Below are positions 36,030-48,300 of a stretch of DNA of 64,000 nt, one piece after another (within the stretch, counting starts at the first letter, position 1; each line of letters opens with the position of its first letter). Made by a program: the position numbers and the translations under genes. The stretch comes from Anisus vortex (Eukaryota > Mollusca > Gastropoda > Planorbidae): assembly GCA_949126835.1 (NCBI GenBank), contig OX421498.1:35929799-35993798 (forward strand), given 5' to 3'. The notes below the pieces were generated by a model that did no database searches, had not been told where the DNA came from, and worked only from the letters and a program-made list of their open reading frames with translations.

Positions 36030-36035
36030 AATAAA
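36030..36035 (+). terminator. Candidate poly(A) signal of the LIM gene
   Basis: AATAAA in GGAATAAACTGCC followed by a T-rich tract, at the distal end of the T-rich region downstream of the LIM stop codon. Use is inferred only. Confidence 0.35.
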
Positions 36036-36268
36036 CTGCCTTTTTTTTTCAACTTGATTTTGTCTTGGTTTATCATTTCAATCTGTGTAACATTCAACTC
36101 ACAAGTTATCTGTGATTGTATTGTAGTGGAGTTCATGTAGTTGGTTCATGGTAACTATACAAGATCATCACCCTATGGTCTGTTAGTATATTGACATGAA
36201 TGAATTCAATGGGGCAAGGCTTTTAGATTGGCATTTACTTGGATTCAATAACTTGGAGTGTCCCATCT

Positions 36269-36372
36269 CTATCAGGGCCCCCTGACATATTACTATAATT
36301 AGTTGGGAAAGGTAAAAGGTGTCCGGGCATTGTGCTGGCCACACAATCTAATTGTATTTGTAGCAACTTCAT
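36269..36372 (+). repeat. SINE fragment (GTGCTGGCCACACAATC)
   Basis: Partial copy of the 33587 SINE with GGGCATTGTGCTGGCCACAC, lacking the tRNA head. A second, more diverged piece lies at 36497-36575. Confidence 0.55.
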
Positions 36373-36496
36373 AAAATTAGCTGATTGAAAAGTTGTAGGG
36401 AAAGCATATGTATTTTGATTTTTAGATTGTAGATTTTTAATTTAAATTAATAAAAATTAACATGAAACAAGTTTTCAAAAACCATATCCACAACTG

Positions 36497-36575
36497 CAGA
36501 TCTGGCTGGGTGTTGTGTAAGCCATACAATCTCAATGCATGTTTTCTGGCAACAGACATACTCGGTTTTACCAGA
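36497..36575 (+). repeat. Diverged SINE fragment
   Basis: GCTGGGTGTTGTGTAAGCCA and TACAATCTCAATGCATG match the same SINE 3' module with many changes. Confidence 0.4.
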
Positions 36576-36648
36576 TTTGCACACCAGGAAGACTTAAATT
36601 CTAGTTATTAAACAACAAATTTCCAAAGACAATCAATTCCTAATAGAC

Positions 36649-36654
36649 TTTATT
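36649..36654 (-). terminator. Candidate poly(A) signal of MOB2
   Basis: TTTATT on the + strand is AATAAA on the - strand (GGTGAATAAAGTC), at the distal end of a region whose composition switches from T-rich to A-rich on the + strand. This would imply a 5.7-kb 3' UTR, and nearer signals are possible. Confidence 0.35.
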
Positions 36655-38247
36655 CACCAATAAGTCAAGTAGTTTAACATTCCAGGCTGACCAGCTACTT
36701 GTTGGATAACCACCCAGCTACTAGCTGGACAACCTAAATGGACAAACACAAAAAAAAAAGAAAAGAAATATGAATCAAATTATTGTGTACTTCCGCCATC
36801 AAATGTGCACAGAACTCGGCAAAGAGAAAGGAAGGATAAACAACATTCAAACACTGCATTAAAACAAATAATTTACAAAATTGGATAAATGGCAAAATGA
36901 ACAAATCTTGGAGAGGACAAGCTCTGGGGGAAAAAAAAAAAGGTGTATACAATTTCATCTGTACTTAACAACTAGGAATATTGCTGACTAGGTTAACATA
37001 TAAAACAGAAAATATGTGTTTTTTTTTTCATAGCTCTCTCATAGCTTTTTTTTTTCTAGAGAGTTGAACAATTTACAAACAAATGAAAATGTCCGGCAAA
37101 AAAAAAAAGGGGGGGAAGTAACTCCAAGTGAAGTAAGCACCAAAAGGCAAACCAAAAATACAAGTTATGCACATTTTTTAATCAAAGCTCTGCAAATAAA
37201 ACTACGGGTCACATGCGACTAAAATACATTTTATCACTATACTTTCACTTTATCTTTTACCTAACAAAATACCTTTAACAAAATATATTTCAAAATTAAT
37301 TAGACATTGCTGTCTTTGAATTTAAAGGAGAATTGAAAATTTAGTCCTATAAAAAGTTGAGAAATGGAGGGAGAATAGACAGAATGCTATTGAAGGCAAA
37401 TATTGTCTTTGTTTACAACTAAACCCTAAAAGAGTAAAGGAATAGAGAATGCACAACATACAGCAATAATAATAATAAAAGGCTAAATAAATAACAAGAC
37501 AAGCAGCTGGGTACAAGAGGATTTGTATGATGCAAATATAACTTGATATGGTTGATTGGAAACTAATACCATGATAGAATCAAATTTGTCCTACTTTTGG
37601 CTGAAAGTAAGATGATATTTGTAACAAAATAAATAATAAATATAGCAATGAAAAGTATTTTTTTACCAACTAATCATTTACAAAATCCATCTAAAAAAAC
37701 CATGAAAATTGGCTAAAGCACTGTTGTAAATTATTACAAGTACTATCATAGAGCTGTGCGTTGGCACTATTAGTCTTCAGTTTTATCATTGAGTGCAATA
37801 AATACATGAGAAATTATACAATCTCTTTAATTGAACAACTCAGTAGGATTTCATCTATCCTAGAAATGTTTTACTGTGCACACAAGTACAGTCTCTATCT
37901 AATGCATGACAGCTGTTCGTTTTTTTCTTTCCATACATATTGCTTCTACATGACATGATCAACAAATGCAGTGCAATAATATAAAGCCTCTTCTCTTCAG
38001 AAAATTGAAAAAAAATCCTTCAAAGCATTATGAGATCATTACAGTGCAATCAAATAATATATGAGAAATCAAAAAAGCGAAAAATGTAAAATTTAGGCAA
38101 AATGTAAATTTAGGCAATTAGTTTTACTCTTTTTTTCCACTAAGCTTTCTCTGCAGATAATATTCTGGTTGGGTTCATTACAACTGTTACAACTCAACTG
38201 TACATATTCAGTTATCTCCCCTATTTATGGTGGACAGTGCTTTAGTG

Positions 38248-38444
38248 CAGGGGTCGGCAACCTTTTGATAATCGTGTACCAAAGTAGGATTTCTAATTCA
38301 TTCAGCTTGCCAACAGCATGAAAGTCAACCTGCGCCACAAATAATTTTTTTGTGAAATAGACTTAAATTTGCCTTTTTTTTTGTGGGGCATCGGTGTGCC
38401 ATTAAAAATTGCCCTGCACGCTTTCCTAAGGTTGCCCACCCCTG
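38248..38444 (+). mobile_element. hAT-type MITE, 'GGGGTCGGCAACC' family
   Basis: Ends CAGGGGTCGGCAACC and GGTTGCCCACCCCTG, body about 197 bp, with the shared core TTCAGCTTGCCAACAGC and GTGCCATTAAAAATTGC. Flanks CTTTAGTG and CTTTCGGG match at 6 of 8. Confidence 0.8.
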
Positions 38445-41284
38445 CTTTCGGGGCTGTGATTTTATTTTTATCCTAAGATCACCAAACACTTTCAACACCA
38501 TCTGTTTCATTTTTTTTAAATTTATTTATAAAGCAAAAGCCAATTTTTTTCATCATTGACACTCAAACTTCTTAAACAGAAAAAATATTTTTATTGTTTT
38601 TACAAAAAATATTTCAAAATATCCCCCAAGCTATTTTTAGATTTATGAGTGCATCATTTAAATAAAAAAAAAGAAACACTAAATATATAATGGAAAAAAA
38701 TGTGTTTCATTAGATCTATAACAGCTTTAGTTTCCAAATGACATTTTTTTAAATGAATAATTGCGTACATTTTGTGATGAAAGACAAAGTTTTCACTTTT
38801 GCAAGGAATGGCAACATGACATGGTTTTCTCCCCTTTAGGGGGGGGGGGGTTAAGGGATGTACCTATTATTGAACAAAGGCAGTGCTGCATGTAATTATG
38901 GTGTCAGGGGTGGGGGAGAGCCTCCATTAAAACACTTGAGTATCATTCAGTTCTACACTGGTCACTGGGATGATTGGGTGATTGAGTTACTTCATCATGC
39001 ACAGTGTATTTAAAGACACCAATGACAAAGTCCTTGTTCAGAAGTAACTCAGAAATGATATGATCTTTTTGTTTATGAAACTCATATTTATAAGATAAAT
39101 ATTTTATGATCTTTGAGAGACTCAAAGGTTTGGTTTCCAAATTAGTTTTTTACTTTTTCCACACTATCTTGTGTTAAGAGGACAACAACACTAAGTGTCA
39201 TCAAAGGCAATGAATTGATCATTTAACTCTTTCTGATTCATAGACACTCTTTAAATTTTTTTCTCAAGATCATTTACTTGGATTTTCTAAGAACCAAAAG
39301 GGTTAAACCAGTAACTAAATGAAAGACACACACTTTTTCATTTCCTTGGAAGTTTGACAATTTGACAATAATTCTACAAGTTATGACCAGATAGTCATAA
39401 TTAATGAAATAAAATAATTCCCTCTGATGGTATTTGGTGCTATAAAATATGAAGTGAAGGCACAATGCAAATGTCCTACATTGAAGAACAAAAAAGTTTT
39501 TATATTTTAAAGCTATCTTTTGATGAACACTGTGTAGAGGATACAACAAACTGAGATATAAAAATGCATTTTAATCTTTAGCGAGTTCTTTGCTACAGTT
39601 TCACTGACTGTGTAAAATGAATGGATTTGTCAAATTTAACAAAAAACTCATAAAAAGAAACATTAAAAGAAACACTTTTTCTTGCCTTTGGTTTCAAAAT
39701 ATTTAACAACAAAATAATTCCTGAACATTTCCCATGAGTTTAAGGGTGACAAAGTGTTTTTAAAAAAGGAATTATCAATGGATGGAATAGAATGATTAAT
39801 CAATGACAGAGCATCTACAACTGGTTAAATCCAATCATCGTCTAACAGTATAGCACTGGCTAAAACATAGTCTGAGAAAAAATAGAATAATGGCTTTAAA
39901 TATTTTTAAGTGAAAATTCTTTCTAGGTTAAATAAATTTGTGAAACCGCTGTTAGCGCTGATGGTTTAAGCAAACTTAAATAGTAGAATGCGTACATGTT
40001 GAATTTATTAAAGGCGGATGGGTGATTTACTAGATATTTCACGTCAATGATCACCTGAATCTATCAAGTAAGGGAATGTTGGACACGGTCAAGGTCAAAA
40101 CTTCTAGAATGGGCCAATGGAGTTGGTCAGCTGGACAAGCTTCATACCAAATAAATCATGGCCGTTTGAAATCAAGAGTTTAATTATGCAAAATGAATCA
40201 TTAACAAATGTTCAAAGATGACCCCCGGTTTATTTGAAAACAAAATACAACACCATGAAGCTAACATTGAATTAGACTAATGTGTTCACATAAAAAAACA
40301 AAATATGACCAGACAAATATGAAAATGTTTTATTTTAGAAATCAGCAACTTGGATCAGCAACTGTGCTAAACACAGCCCCCTCCCACCTGAGCATTACAT
40401 CTCGGCAAATCATGACATAAAACTAAGAGCTATGGAAAGCCAAAACAAAACACACAAAAAGCTTTTGTGCCTCCGATGTAAACCAGCACTCTACACGAGG
40501 GGGGGGGGGGGGGGGACACTGTCCATCAATCCTGAGATGTATATTGCACATGTTTTAAAAACTTGTTATATAGACGGTTTAACAGCTGATTCTAGGCATT
40601 CTTTGCTACGTTGGGCTTCAAACAGTCATTGCCCAGGACAAGTGACACACTACAGGGCTGAGTTCAGGTCTCCGTAGTAAGATGAGAAAATGACTGATAC
40701 TAACAATGAGAAAATGATTGATTCTAACAATGAGAACATTATTGATACTAACAAATCAAGGCATGATGCAAAAGCATGGTACATGGCAGAGAACAATTTG
40801 CTACACACTGATGTATAAACATACAAATAGCTATGTGACAAAAGCAATGGGACAAAGACAACAATTAAACACTGTTAGCAATCAACAGTCCTATAAATTT
40901 TATGCCACTAATCCTTACGTACGTACACTTTGTCAAACTACGTCGGGCGAAGGGAGGGGGGGGAGGGGATTTTTCTGTTTCCTTGAGCTTCGCAAAGTTC
41001 ACAAAATCTTTAAAAGAAACTTTTTTTCTGTGTCAAAATCAAAGTTCCTTACACGATGAGAATGGGAGGGGTGAATGGGTACTAAATTCTTTGAAACAGT
41101 ATCTGGATCCATTTAGCCTTTTAATCAACAGAGCTGAAACTTTTTTCAATCAATAGGGAAGTGTCCATAAGAAATTTCCAAGAGCAATTAAGAATGTTAC
41201 TGTCAAGACTCTTTGTTGTTGGTCAATACAGCTTTTAGTTTGTTGTTGTAGTTCTTGTTAACGATACAACATTCAAGGAAAACA

Positions 41285-41448
41285 GGCTGGAAATACTTGA
41301 TTTTATCAATCTATTGTTTAGCTAAGGCTGGAAATACTTGATCTTATCAATCTATTGTTTAGCTAAGGCTGGAAATACTTGATCTTATCAATCTATTGTT
41401 TAGCTAAGGCTGGAAATACTTGATCTTATCAATCTATTGTTTAGCTAA
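41285..41448. repeat. 41-bp tandem repeat, four copies
   Basis: Four head-to-tail units beginning GGCTGGAAATACTTGAT, nearly identical; the first has a T for C. Confidence 0.95.
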
Positions 41449-41554
41449 GGGGGGAATAGAAAGGGGAAAGAGGGGGCACTATGTTTGAATCTTTGAATTT
41501 AACACATACTTTGAACAGGAGCCCCTTTTTTTTTTCTCTAGGTGACAGTGTCAT

Positions 41555-41765
41555 GTGTAAGAGTGTCCATGTCACTAGTCTTTAAAAAAATTCTTTGTCT
41601 GTGTCACTACTCTTTTTAAAAGTTCTTTGTCTGTGTCACTGCTCTCTATAACAGATCATGTCCATGTCACTTCTCTATATAACAGTTCATGTCGGTGTCA
41701 CTCCTCTATATAGCAGATCATGCCCTCGTCGCTAGTCTACATAACAAGTTCTTTAAGCAGCTTGA
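41555..41765. repeat. Diverged tandem repeat, about five copies
   Basis: Units of roughly 35-45 bp share GTCTGTGTCACTRCTCT, a TATAA-like middle and a G-T-C-rich end. They are much more diverged than the neighbouring 41-bp array. Confidence 0.6.
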
Positions 41766-42338
41766 AACAAACAAAAAAAATGTCACAAAGCAAATGCAGA
41801 TAATATTCTAAGGTAAAAAAAATAATTTTTATCATGGATTCAAAGTCTCTTGTTCCATTGTTAAATCCAGATGTCATAAGATGAAATGTAAATGAGTTTG
41901 CACATCAAAGTGAAGCAACTCACGGAAACAAAAGTTGTTTAGTTTTAGTGATTGCTTCCCTTGTAGCACTATTATATAATAACAAAGAATAAAATGGATT
42001 TCCATTCTAGTGGCGGAAAATAATAGCAATAACAAAAAAAAAAGGTTATTTCATTATGACATTGAATGATCACTGAGTCGCATCCATATCCACCAGTAGT
42101 CAAGAACAGGATTTGAAAAATAAACAGTTAAACATTATTTAAGCTTGAAAGATCTGAGTAAGTTTGGACACATGGGTTCCTGAGACAAGTTGGTCACTTC
42201 CTGGCGGTCAAACGTTGAGCGTCATGGCAGTGCACCAACCGATGCCCTGGGGCTCTTGAGTGAACAGCCCCATCCCCTCCCCAAGGTGGGAGGGGGGGAA
42301 TCACCATCCAGTGACCAGTGAGGGAGGCCAATCAGACA

Positions 42339-45300
42339 TCAGGTGGCTGATACTTGAAGGTTGGACAGCCACTCCGACGGAGGCTCAGCCGGCTCAGTGT
42401 CCATGAGCATGCCTCCCATGACCCCCATGTTGTGCGGGGAGCGGTGCGGCGGGGAGCTGGCGGTGGGGGAGCCCCTCCTCCCCTCACCCTGGTCTATCCT
42501 GTCCGCAGTGAAATCTGTATCACAGACAATGTGCTTGAGATTGCTACCGCCGTTGCTGAGCCTCTGGTTCAGCTTGGAGTCCTCCGCGGGGGGGCTGGAG
42601 CCCTCCACCGTCCTCTTCCCGTCGTAAGGGGGCCCTATCATGCCCTCGCCTATCCCCAGGCCCTCGCGCACCTTGGGGTTCTGGTTGGGGTCGGCCAGGT
42701 TCTTAAGCAGGAGGGAGAACAGCTGGAGCAGAATGTCCGACTCCTTGTCCTGAACGAGGTCGAACTTGGAAGTGAACACCATGAAGTGCGTGAACAGGCT
42801 GTTGAGGTGGCCGTGCAGGCCCAGCTGATGCAGCAGCCGGTAGTGGGCGTGGTAGATGTGAGCCAGGACGTGAAACAGGTACTTGTGGATCCGTTTGACC
42901 ACATCCACAAGATCTGGCGGGAAAGGATGTCCTGCAAAAATATAAAAAAAGACAGAAAATGTATTTTTCTACAAAAAAACACAAAGAGACCTACAGCTTT
43001 AGAAACAAAACAAAAGGAAGAACTTACCGAACTTGGTTGGAAAAACTGATTCATCATTGATTACTTTCTGTATATGTGTCATGACGTAATCTATGTACTG
43101 GGGCGCTGTGTTCTTACTCTTCTTCCCTTTCTCATCATACCAAAAGTATTGGCTGAAATATGACAAGAGTGAAACTTTGACAAGAGTGAAACATTGACAA
43201 GAGTGAAACATTGACAAGAGTGAAACTTTGACAAGAGTGAAACATTGACAAGATTAACCATGACAAGAGTGAAACATCAACAAGAGTGAAACATTGACAA
43301 GATTAACCATGACAAGATTGAAACATTGACAAGATTAACCATGACAAGAGTGAAACATTGACAAGAGTGAAACATTGACAAGAGTGAAACATTGACAAGA
43401 GTGAAACATTGACAAGAGTGAAACATTGACAAGAGTGAAACATTGACAAGAGTGAAACATTGACAAGAGTGAAACATTGACAAGAGTGAAACATAACAAG
43501 AGTGAAACATTGACAAGATTAACCATGACAAGATTTAAACATTGACAAGAGTGAAACATTGACAAGAGTGAAACATGACAACAGTGAAAAATTGACAAGA
43601 TTAACCATGACAAGATTACCATGACAAGAGTGAAACATTGACAAAATTAACCATGACAAGATTAACCATGACAAGAGTAAAACGTTGACAAGAGTGAAAC
43701 ATTGACAAGAGTGAAACATTGACAAGAGTGTGTTATGGACCTCTATATGATTGACTATTATTACGACTCGTTAAATCGGATTCAATGAATATAGTTGTAT
43801 CTTTATTAAAAGTCTCTAGATTCTGCTAATCTGTAGCCCAAGCTAGGGGTTCCTTGACTGACAGGTCTATGCAGTAATGTAGTTATATTCGTGATAATTA
43901 TCTTCAACACCTTTCTCAACAATGATAGATCAAACAACTCCAGTTGTTGAATAAACAATTTTATTTAAATTGTAGACTCAATATAAACGATCAATAAACT
44001 TCATCAACTGATGGCAACATAAGTTTCAATACAATGGCATACAATATACAAATGAATATAGCGACTTCACTCTACAAACGTTTAAACTGAACTAACTTTA
44101 AGGAGGTCGGGACTTTACAAAGAAAACGATCATCGAAGATTCTACAGGGTCTTAATACGCATTTTAACCTCTTTCTCTATAATTACTACGATCCAGAATT
44201 ATCCCCCAATTTCCACGGGATTTGAACGAATTATTTTATTTAAACTGCCCTCAGGGCATAAAGGTCAAACCTTGGTCGCTTTGGACTCTGATACGCACTT
44301 GTTAAGAGGTCAATGCCTTACTACGTCATTCATTTATGACCGATATTCGTAACATCCCCCCCCCTTCTAAAGCTTTATAATTATTTCCTTTACATTTTAA
44401 CCATACGAAAAATGTTAATTTTAAGGAATAATTATAAAAGAAAATATTCCGGGAAAAACAATACAGTTCAATTGGCGATCCCAATAATTCAATCGAACTG
44501 ATAACAATAACATAATAATATATGCAATATAAATTCATCTTATCAAATGGCTTAACTATAGTCATTCAATCATTCAATTTTTAATTCAAAACAATGGACA
44601 ATTAAATTGTTTATCTAAATCTTGTATACAAGAAAAATACATAATCATTCTTAATAGATATAATATAATACAAGTTAATAATTTCTATTACATTGAACAT
44701 TCCACTGTAATAAAAACTCTCTCGTCCATTTAATTTATAAACTAATATCTTTTACATTTGTAATCAAACAACAAAAGAAAAAATCACTTAATGTCTATTC
44801 AGACACGACTTATTTTTTCATAAGCAGAAAAAAACAAACGCTCTTGATGAAAAAAATACTACTAGACCTGACCTAATTACACGTTACAAAAATTATTGCT
44901 CGTGTAGACAGTATTTTTTTTTTTCATGTTTGTAGGCTGGACAACATTAGACAACTGTCTGTGACGCGACACAGAAATTGAGGTCAATTCCGCCTTTCTC
45001 TCTCTCTCTCTCTCTCTCTCATTCTCAATTGATTTTAACAATGTTGACATCGCTATGCAAATTTACCTCATCACAGCCTAGGTCAAAAAAATATTGCTAC
45101 GCGATTAAATAGTTATCGTAACTAAATGAGCATTATTTAACAACCATTATCTTCTCAAAGTCAAATTCATTTATGTTATTTTAAGAACATTAAACATAGT
45201 CTGTTCACGAATTAAAATAGTTTATAGACAATTTCATTAAAAATATTTCAATTTCTCATTTTACCATGACCTTTCGACGTCATTATTTTCTTTTTTTTTT

Positions 45301-48300
45301 TTTAAAAAGAGTTCACATCGTAGCATTCTATCTTTCATGCAGACATGGATTTACTTGAAACAAATTTGGTTAATTTACTTAATTAACTATCAATCAAAGC
45401 AGATTATATTATCTTCATACAATCTTAGTACTAAATAGTAAGTACTTATTTTCTTTAGATTACATCAAAGACATTTCAATTACAATATTACTGAAGTAGA
45501 AAAGAGTTAAGCATAGGCTACTATTAAATTTTTTTTTTTCAGAGCGAAATCAATGTAACAATTTATGTACAAAACAACTGCTGGTTTGACTGTTGTGGTA
45601 AAACATTCCATTTCCAATCTTTTCAGTGGTGTACATTGCTCTTTTCCATTTTCCATAAAGGTTTTATTCATAGGTTCTAGGTTCCTGTTACTTCCACAGT
45701 GTTCAGGTCTACCCAGTCTTTTGCTTGTCAATACAATTCATTCAATCTATTTTAACTAATACAGAAAAAATATAGATTAGTTTTACAATCTTGACATGAA
45801 ATCCTTAATTAATCATACATTAGTTGAACATTGGTATGTCAACATTATAAATTCTTAACCATGAAATTCTCAATCATTCTGGTTTACAGTGTCAAGTCAG
45901 TGGCACATATCCTAAATTTATACAAAACAAGGATAAGTTTTATTTTACATTAGTTTCTACTTTTGATCTGCTTTTCATGTAACAGTATCCTAAAAGTGAA
46001 AAATCATATATAATACAGTTCTTGGAATTCTTGTTAGTCATAGCTCTGCCTTGCTGCAACTATTTTTACCCTACATTATCATACATTCAATGATAATAGA
46101 ACAAATGAATAAATTCACATAGAAGAAATTTGCATACTGACTCAGTGCAATATTTCAACAACAGTACATGATAAAATAAATTTCCATAGTACAATCATAA
46201 AACATTTCTCAATACTTTAGTGATAGACAAATTCTCTTTTCTTAAAATCATTTACATCTTTATCAATCAGATTATCCTCTCTGCCAAATGTTTCAATTAT
46301 CATTTCCAGAGATTCTCAAACATATCTTATAATCAGTCCACATTTATAATGTCCTCTGATTTAGAAACCAATTCTGCGGATAAAACTGATCTTTTTCTCA
46401 ATAGCAATTATTTTAATGCTCAACCTAACAAGTTTGTTTAGAAATATCACACTATAATGATATTTACTCTAACAATACTTTTACTCATTCCTTTTTCATC
46501 ACAAGTAAGGGATTTAGTTTTAAAATAGTAAGTTTGGTAACTAACTATCAGTGAATTTGTCATTCAATTCATCCTGTACTCCAGGCATAAATTTTACAAA
46601 TAAGAGTAACAATGTTAACAACATCAAGCTTATTCCAATTGTTTTCAGAAGGTAAGGCTATATCATTTTCAAATGATATAATATTTTTGCCTTGCTTTCA
46701 TCACACAACAATGGCATCTGCATGTGAGCAGTGTACAATTTTTTTCTAACAAATACAGTTATGTCAGACAAAAATTTTATGTACTTATCTAGGTACTTGC
46801 TCAGCCCAAGGAGATCCAATTCGGTCTGCCATTCCTCTTGAAGTAGTTTGAGTGGTCCTTGGACAGTGGGTCCAAAGATTGGTCCATAGGCTCCTCGACT
46901 TTCCGGATGGGATTCAGTTGACATCTCCTGCTCCAGGCATAAGTTCTTTAGGACTGGATTGAAGAGTTCCGGGGCGAAGTTGGTCCTTCGATCTGTCGGT
47001 ATGGATTGTGGTAACCCATAGCTTTTGATAGTTTCAGTCCAGCTCTCCGCACTCGTTTCTTCAGTGATGCTCCTCAAATCTTCATCTGTACCGGCAACTG
47101 CAGGTTTGCATTGTTGTTTGTTCATGCTGTGGTCTATCTGTTCATAGACATCAGTAGTAGGACTTTCTTTCTCGTCGACAGCTTTCTCATGCAGCTGTAG
47201 CAACTCTGGGTCTACTTTCTGCTCAGCAATCAATTCATTTTGTGATGACTTCTTTGATTGATCATTTCCTTTCGGACAATCTTCAATCATGGAGAAAATA
47301 GTAGTATCACGTTCCACTTCTTCTTCCTCTCTCTTCTCTCGTGGGAGAATTTCTTCTTTCTTTTCCTTTTCTTGTGAGATAGTTTCTTCTTTCTTTTTCT
47401 GTGGTGTCATACCATTTATGACATCACCTACAGGATAAAGTTCTTTTTCTTTTCCTGTCTCCACAATAGGACTAGGGTCTGGATTTTCCTTTACAATCAG
47501 TTCAGGTCTCACCCTCCCTTTCGCCAAATCATTTGCTAGGATAACAGATATGCCCTCAACAGGAAGTTTTGATATTACTCCAACTGTCACATATCCTGTC
47601 ACCAAGTCAGATGTGAGGTATATCCTATGTAGAGGTATTTCTTCTTTCCATTCAAAACCTCTCAATAGGACAGTCTGTCCTGTCAATGTATTATCATTTA
47701 ATGGTAATACATCTTTAAGCAGCAGTGTTAATGATGCTCCTGTGTCTCGTAATATTCTTACGGACTTCAGTGGTCCTTCCTTTTGTAAGGCCACACAACC
47801 TTCACTAATGAACGGTTGAAAACTGCACAGGGTCTCTGTGTCAATTTTATTCTTCCCTTGACCATGACTTTTGGGTGTTGTTTCATCTTTCGATGACTTC
47901 AGACTCTTTTCCGAGTCAAAAATACTTTGGTCTACTTTTTCGTCTCTGTGGACTTGGACAATTAATCCAATAGTAGCCATTCTGTATTTATAATCAGGAT
48001 ATTTATCCTCATTATCTTCAGTTGTAGATTTCTCTACCTTCTGACTTTTGCTCTCAGGCAAATCCACCCTCAGTGTTTCTGGTTTAGAAGAATCTTTCTT
48101 CGAATTCAGTTCGTTTGTATTTTCGCTTTCTTGTACATTCTGTATTGGTTTATGGCTTGCACACATGACCACTTTGTTAGGTCTTTTGTCGCTTCGTATA
48201 CTCCAACAGTCTTCGATGCTATGTCCTGTTCTTTTACAAAAAGTACATCGGACGTTTTTGTTGACAGGTTTCTTATTCACATCATTTTGTTTCACAAAAT

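Larger units (their letters stand above)
36655..42338 (-). other. Probable MOB2 3' UTR and downstream sequence
   Basis: A-rich on the + strand (T-rich for the - strand transcript), with no credible exon on either strand. It holds one MITE at 38248, a G run at 40499, and two short tandem repeats at 41285 and 41560. Confidence 0.4.

Noticed and set aside
42354..43049. 231-codon + strand ORF antisense to the last MOB2 exons
   Set aside because: It overlaps recognised MOB2 coding exons and the intron between them. It is an antisense shadow in GC-rich coding sequence.
44355..46657. Search for an envelope or reverse transcriptase in the 3' part of the 43.7-50.1 kb element
   Set aside because: Only short, AT-rich, stop-filled frames were found on both strands, so the segment is treated as non-coding.
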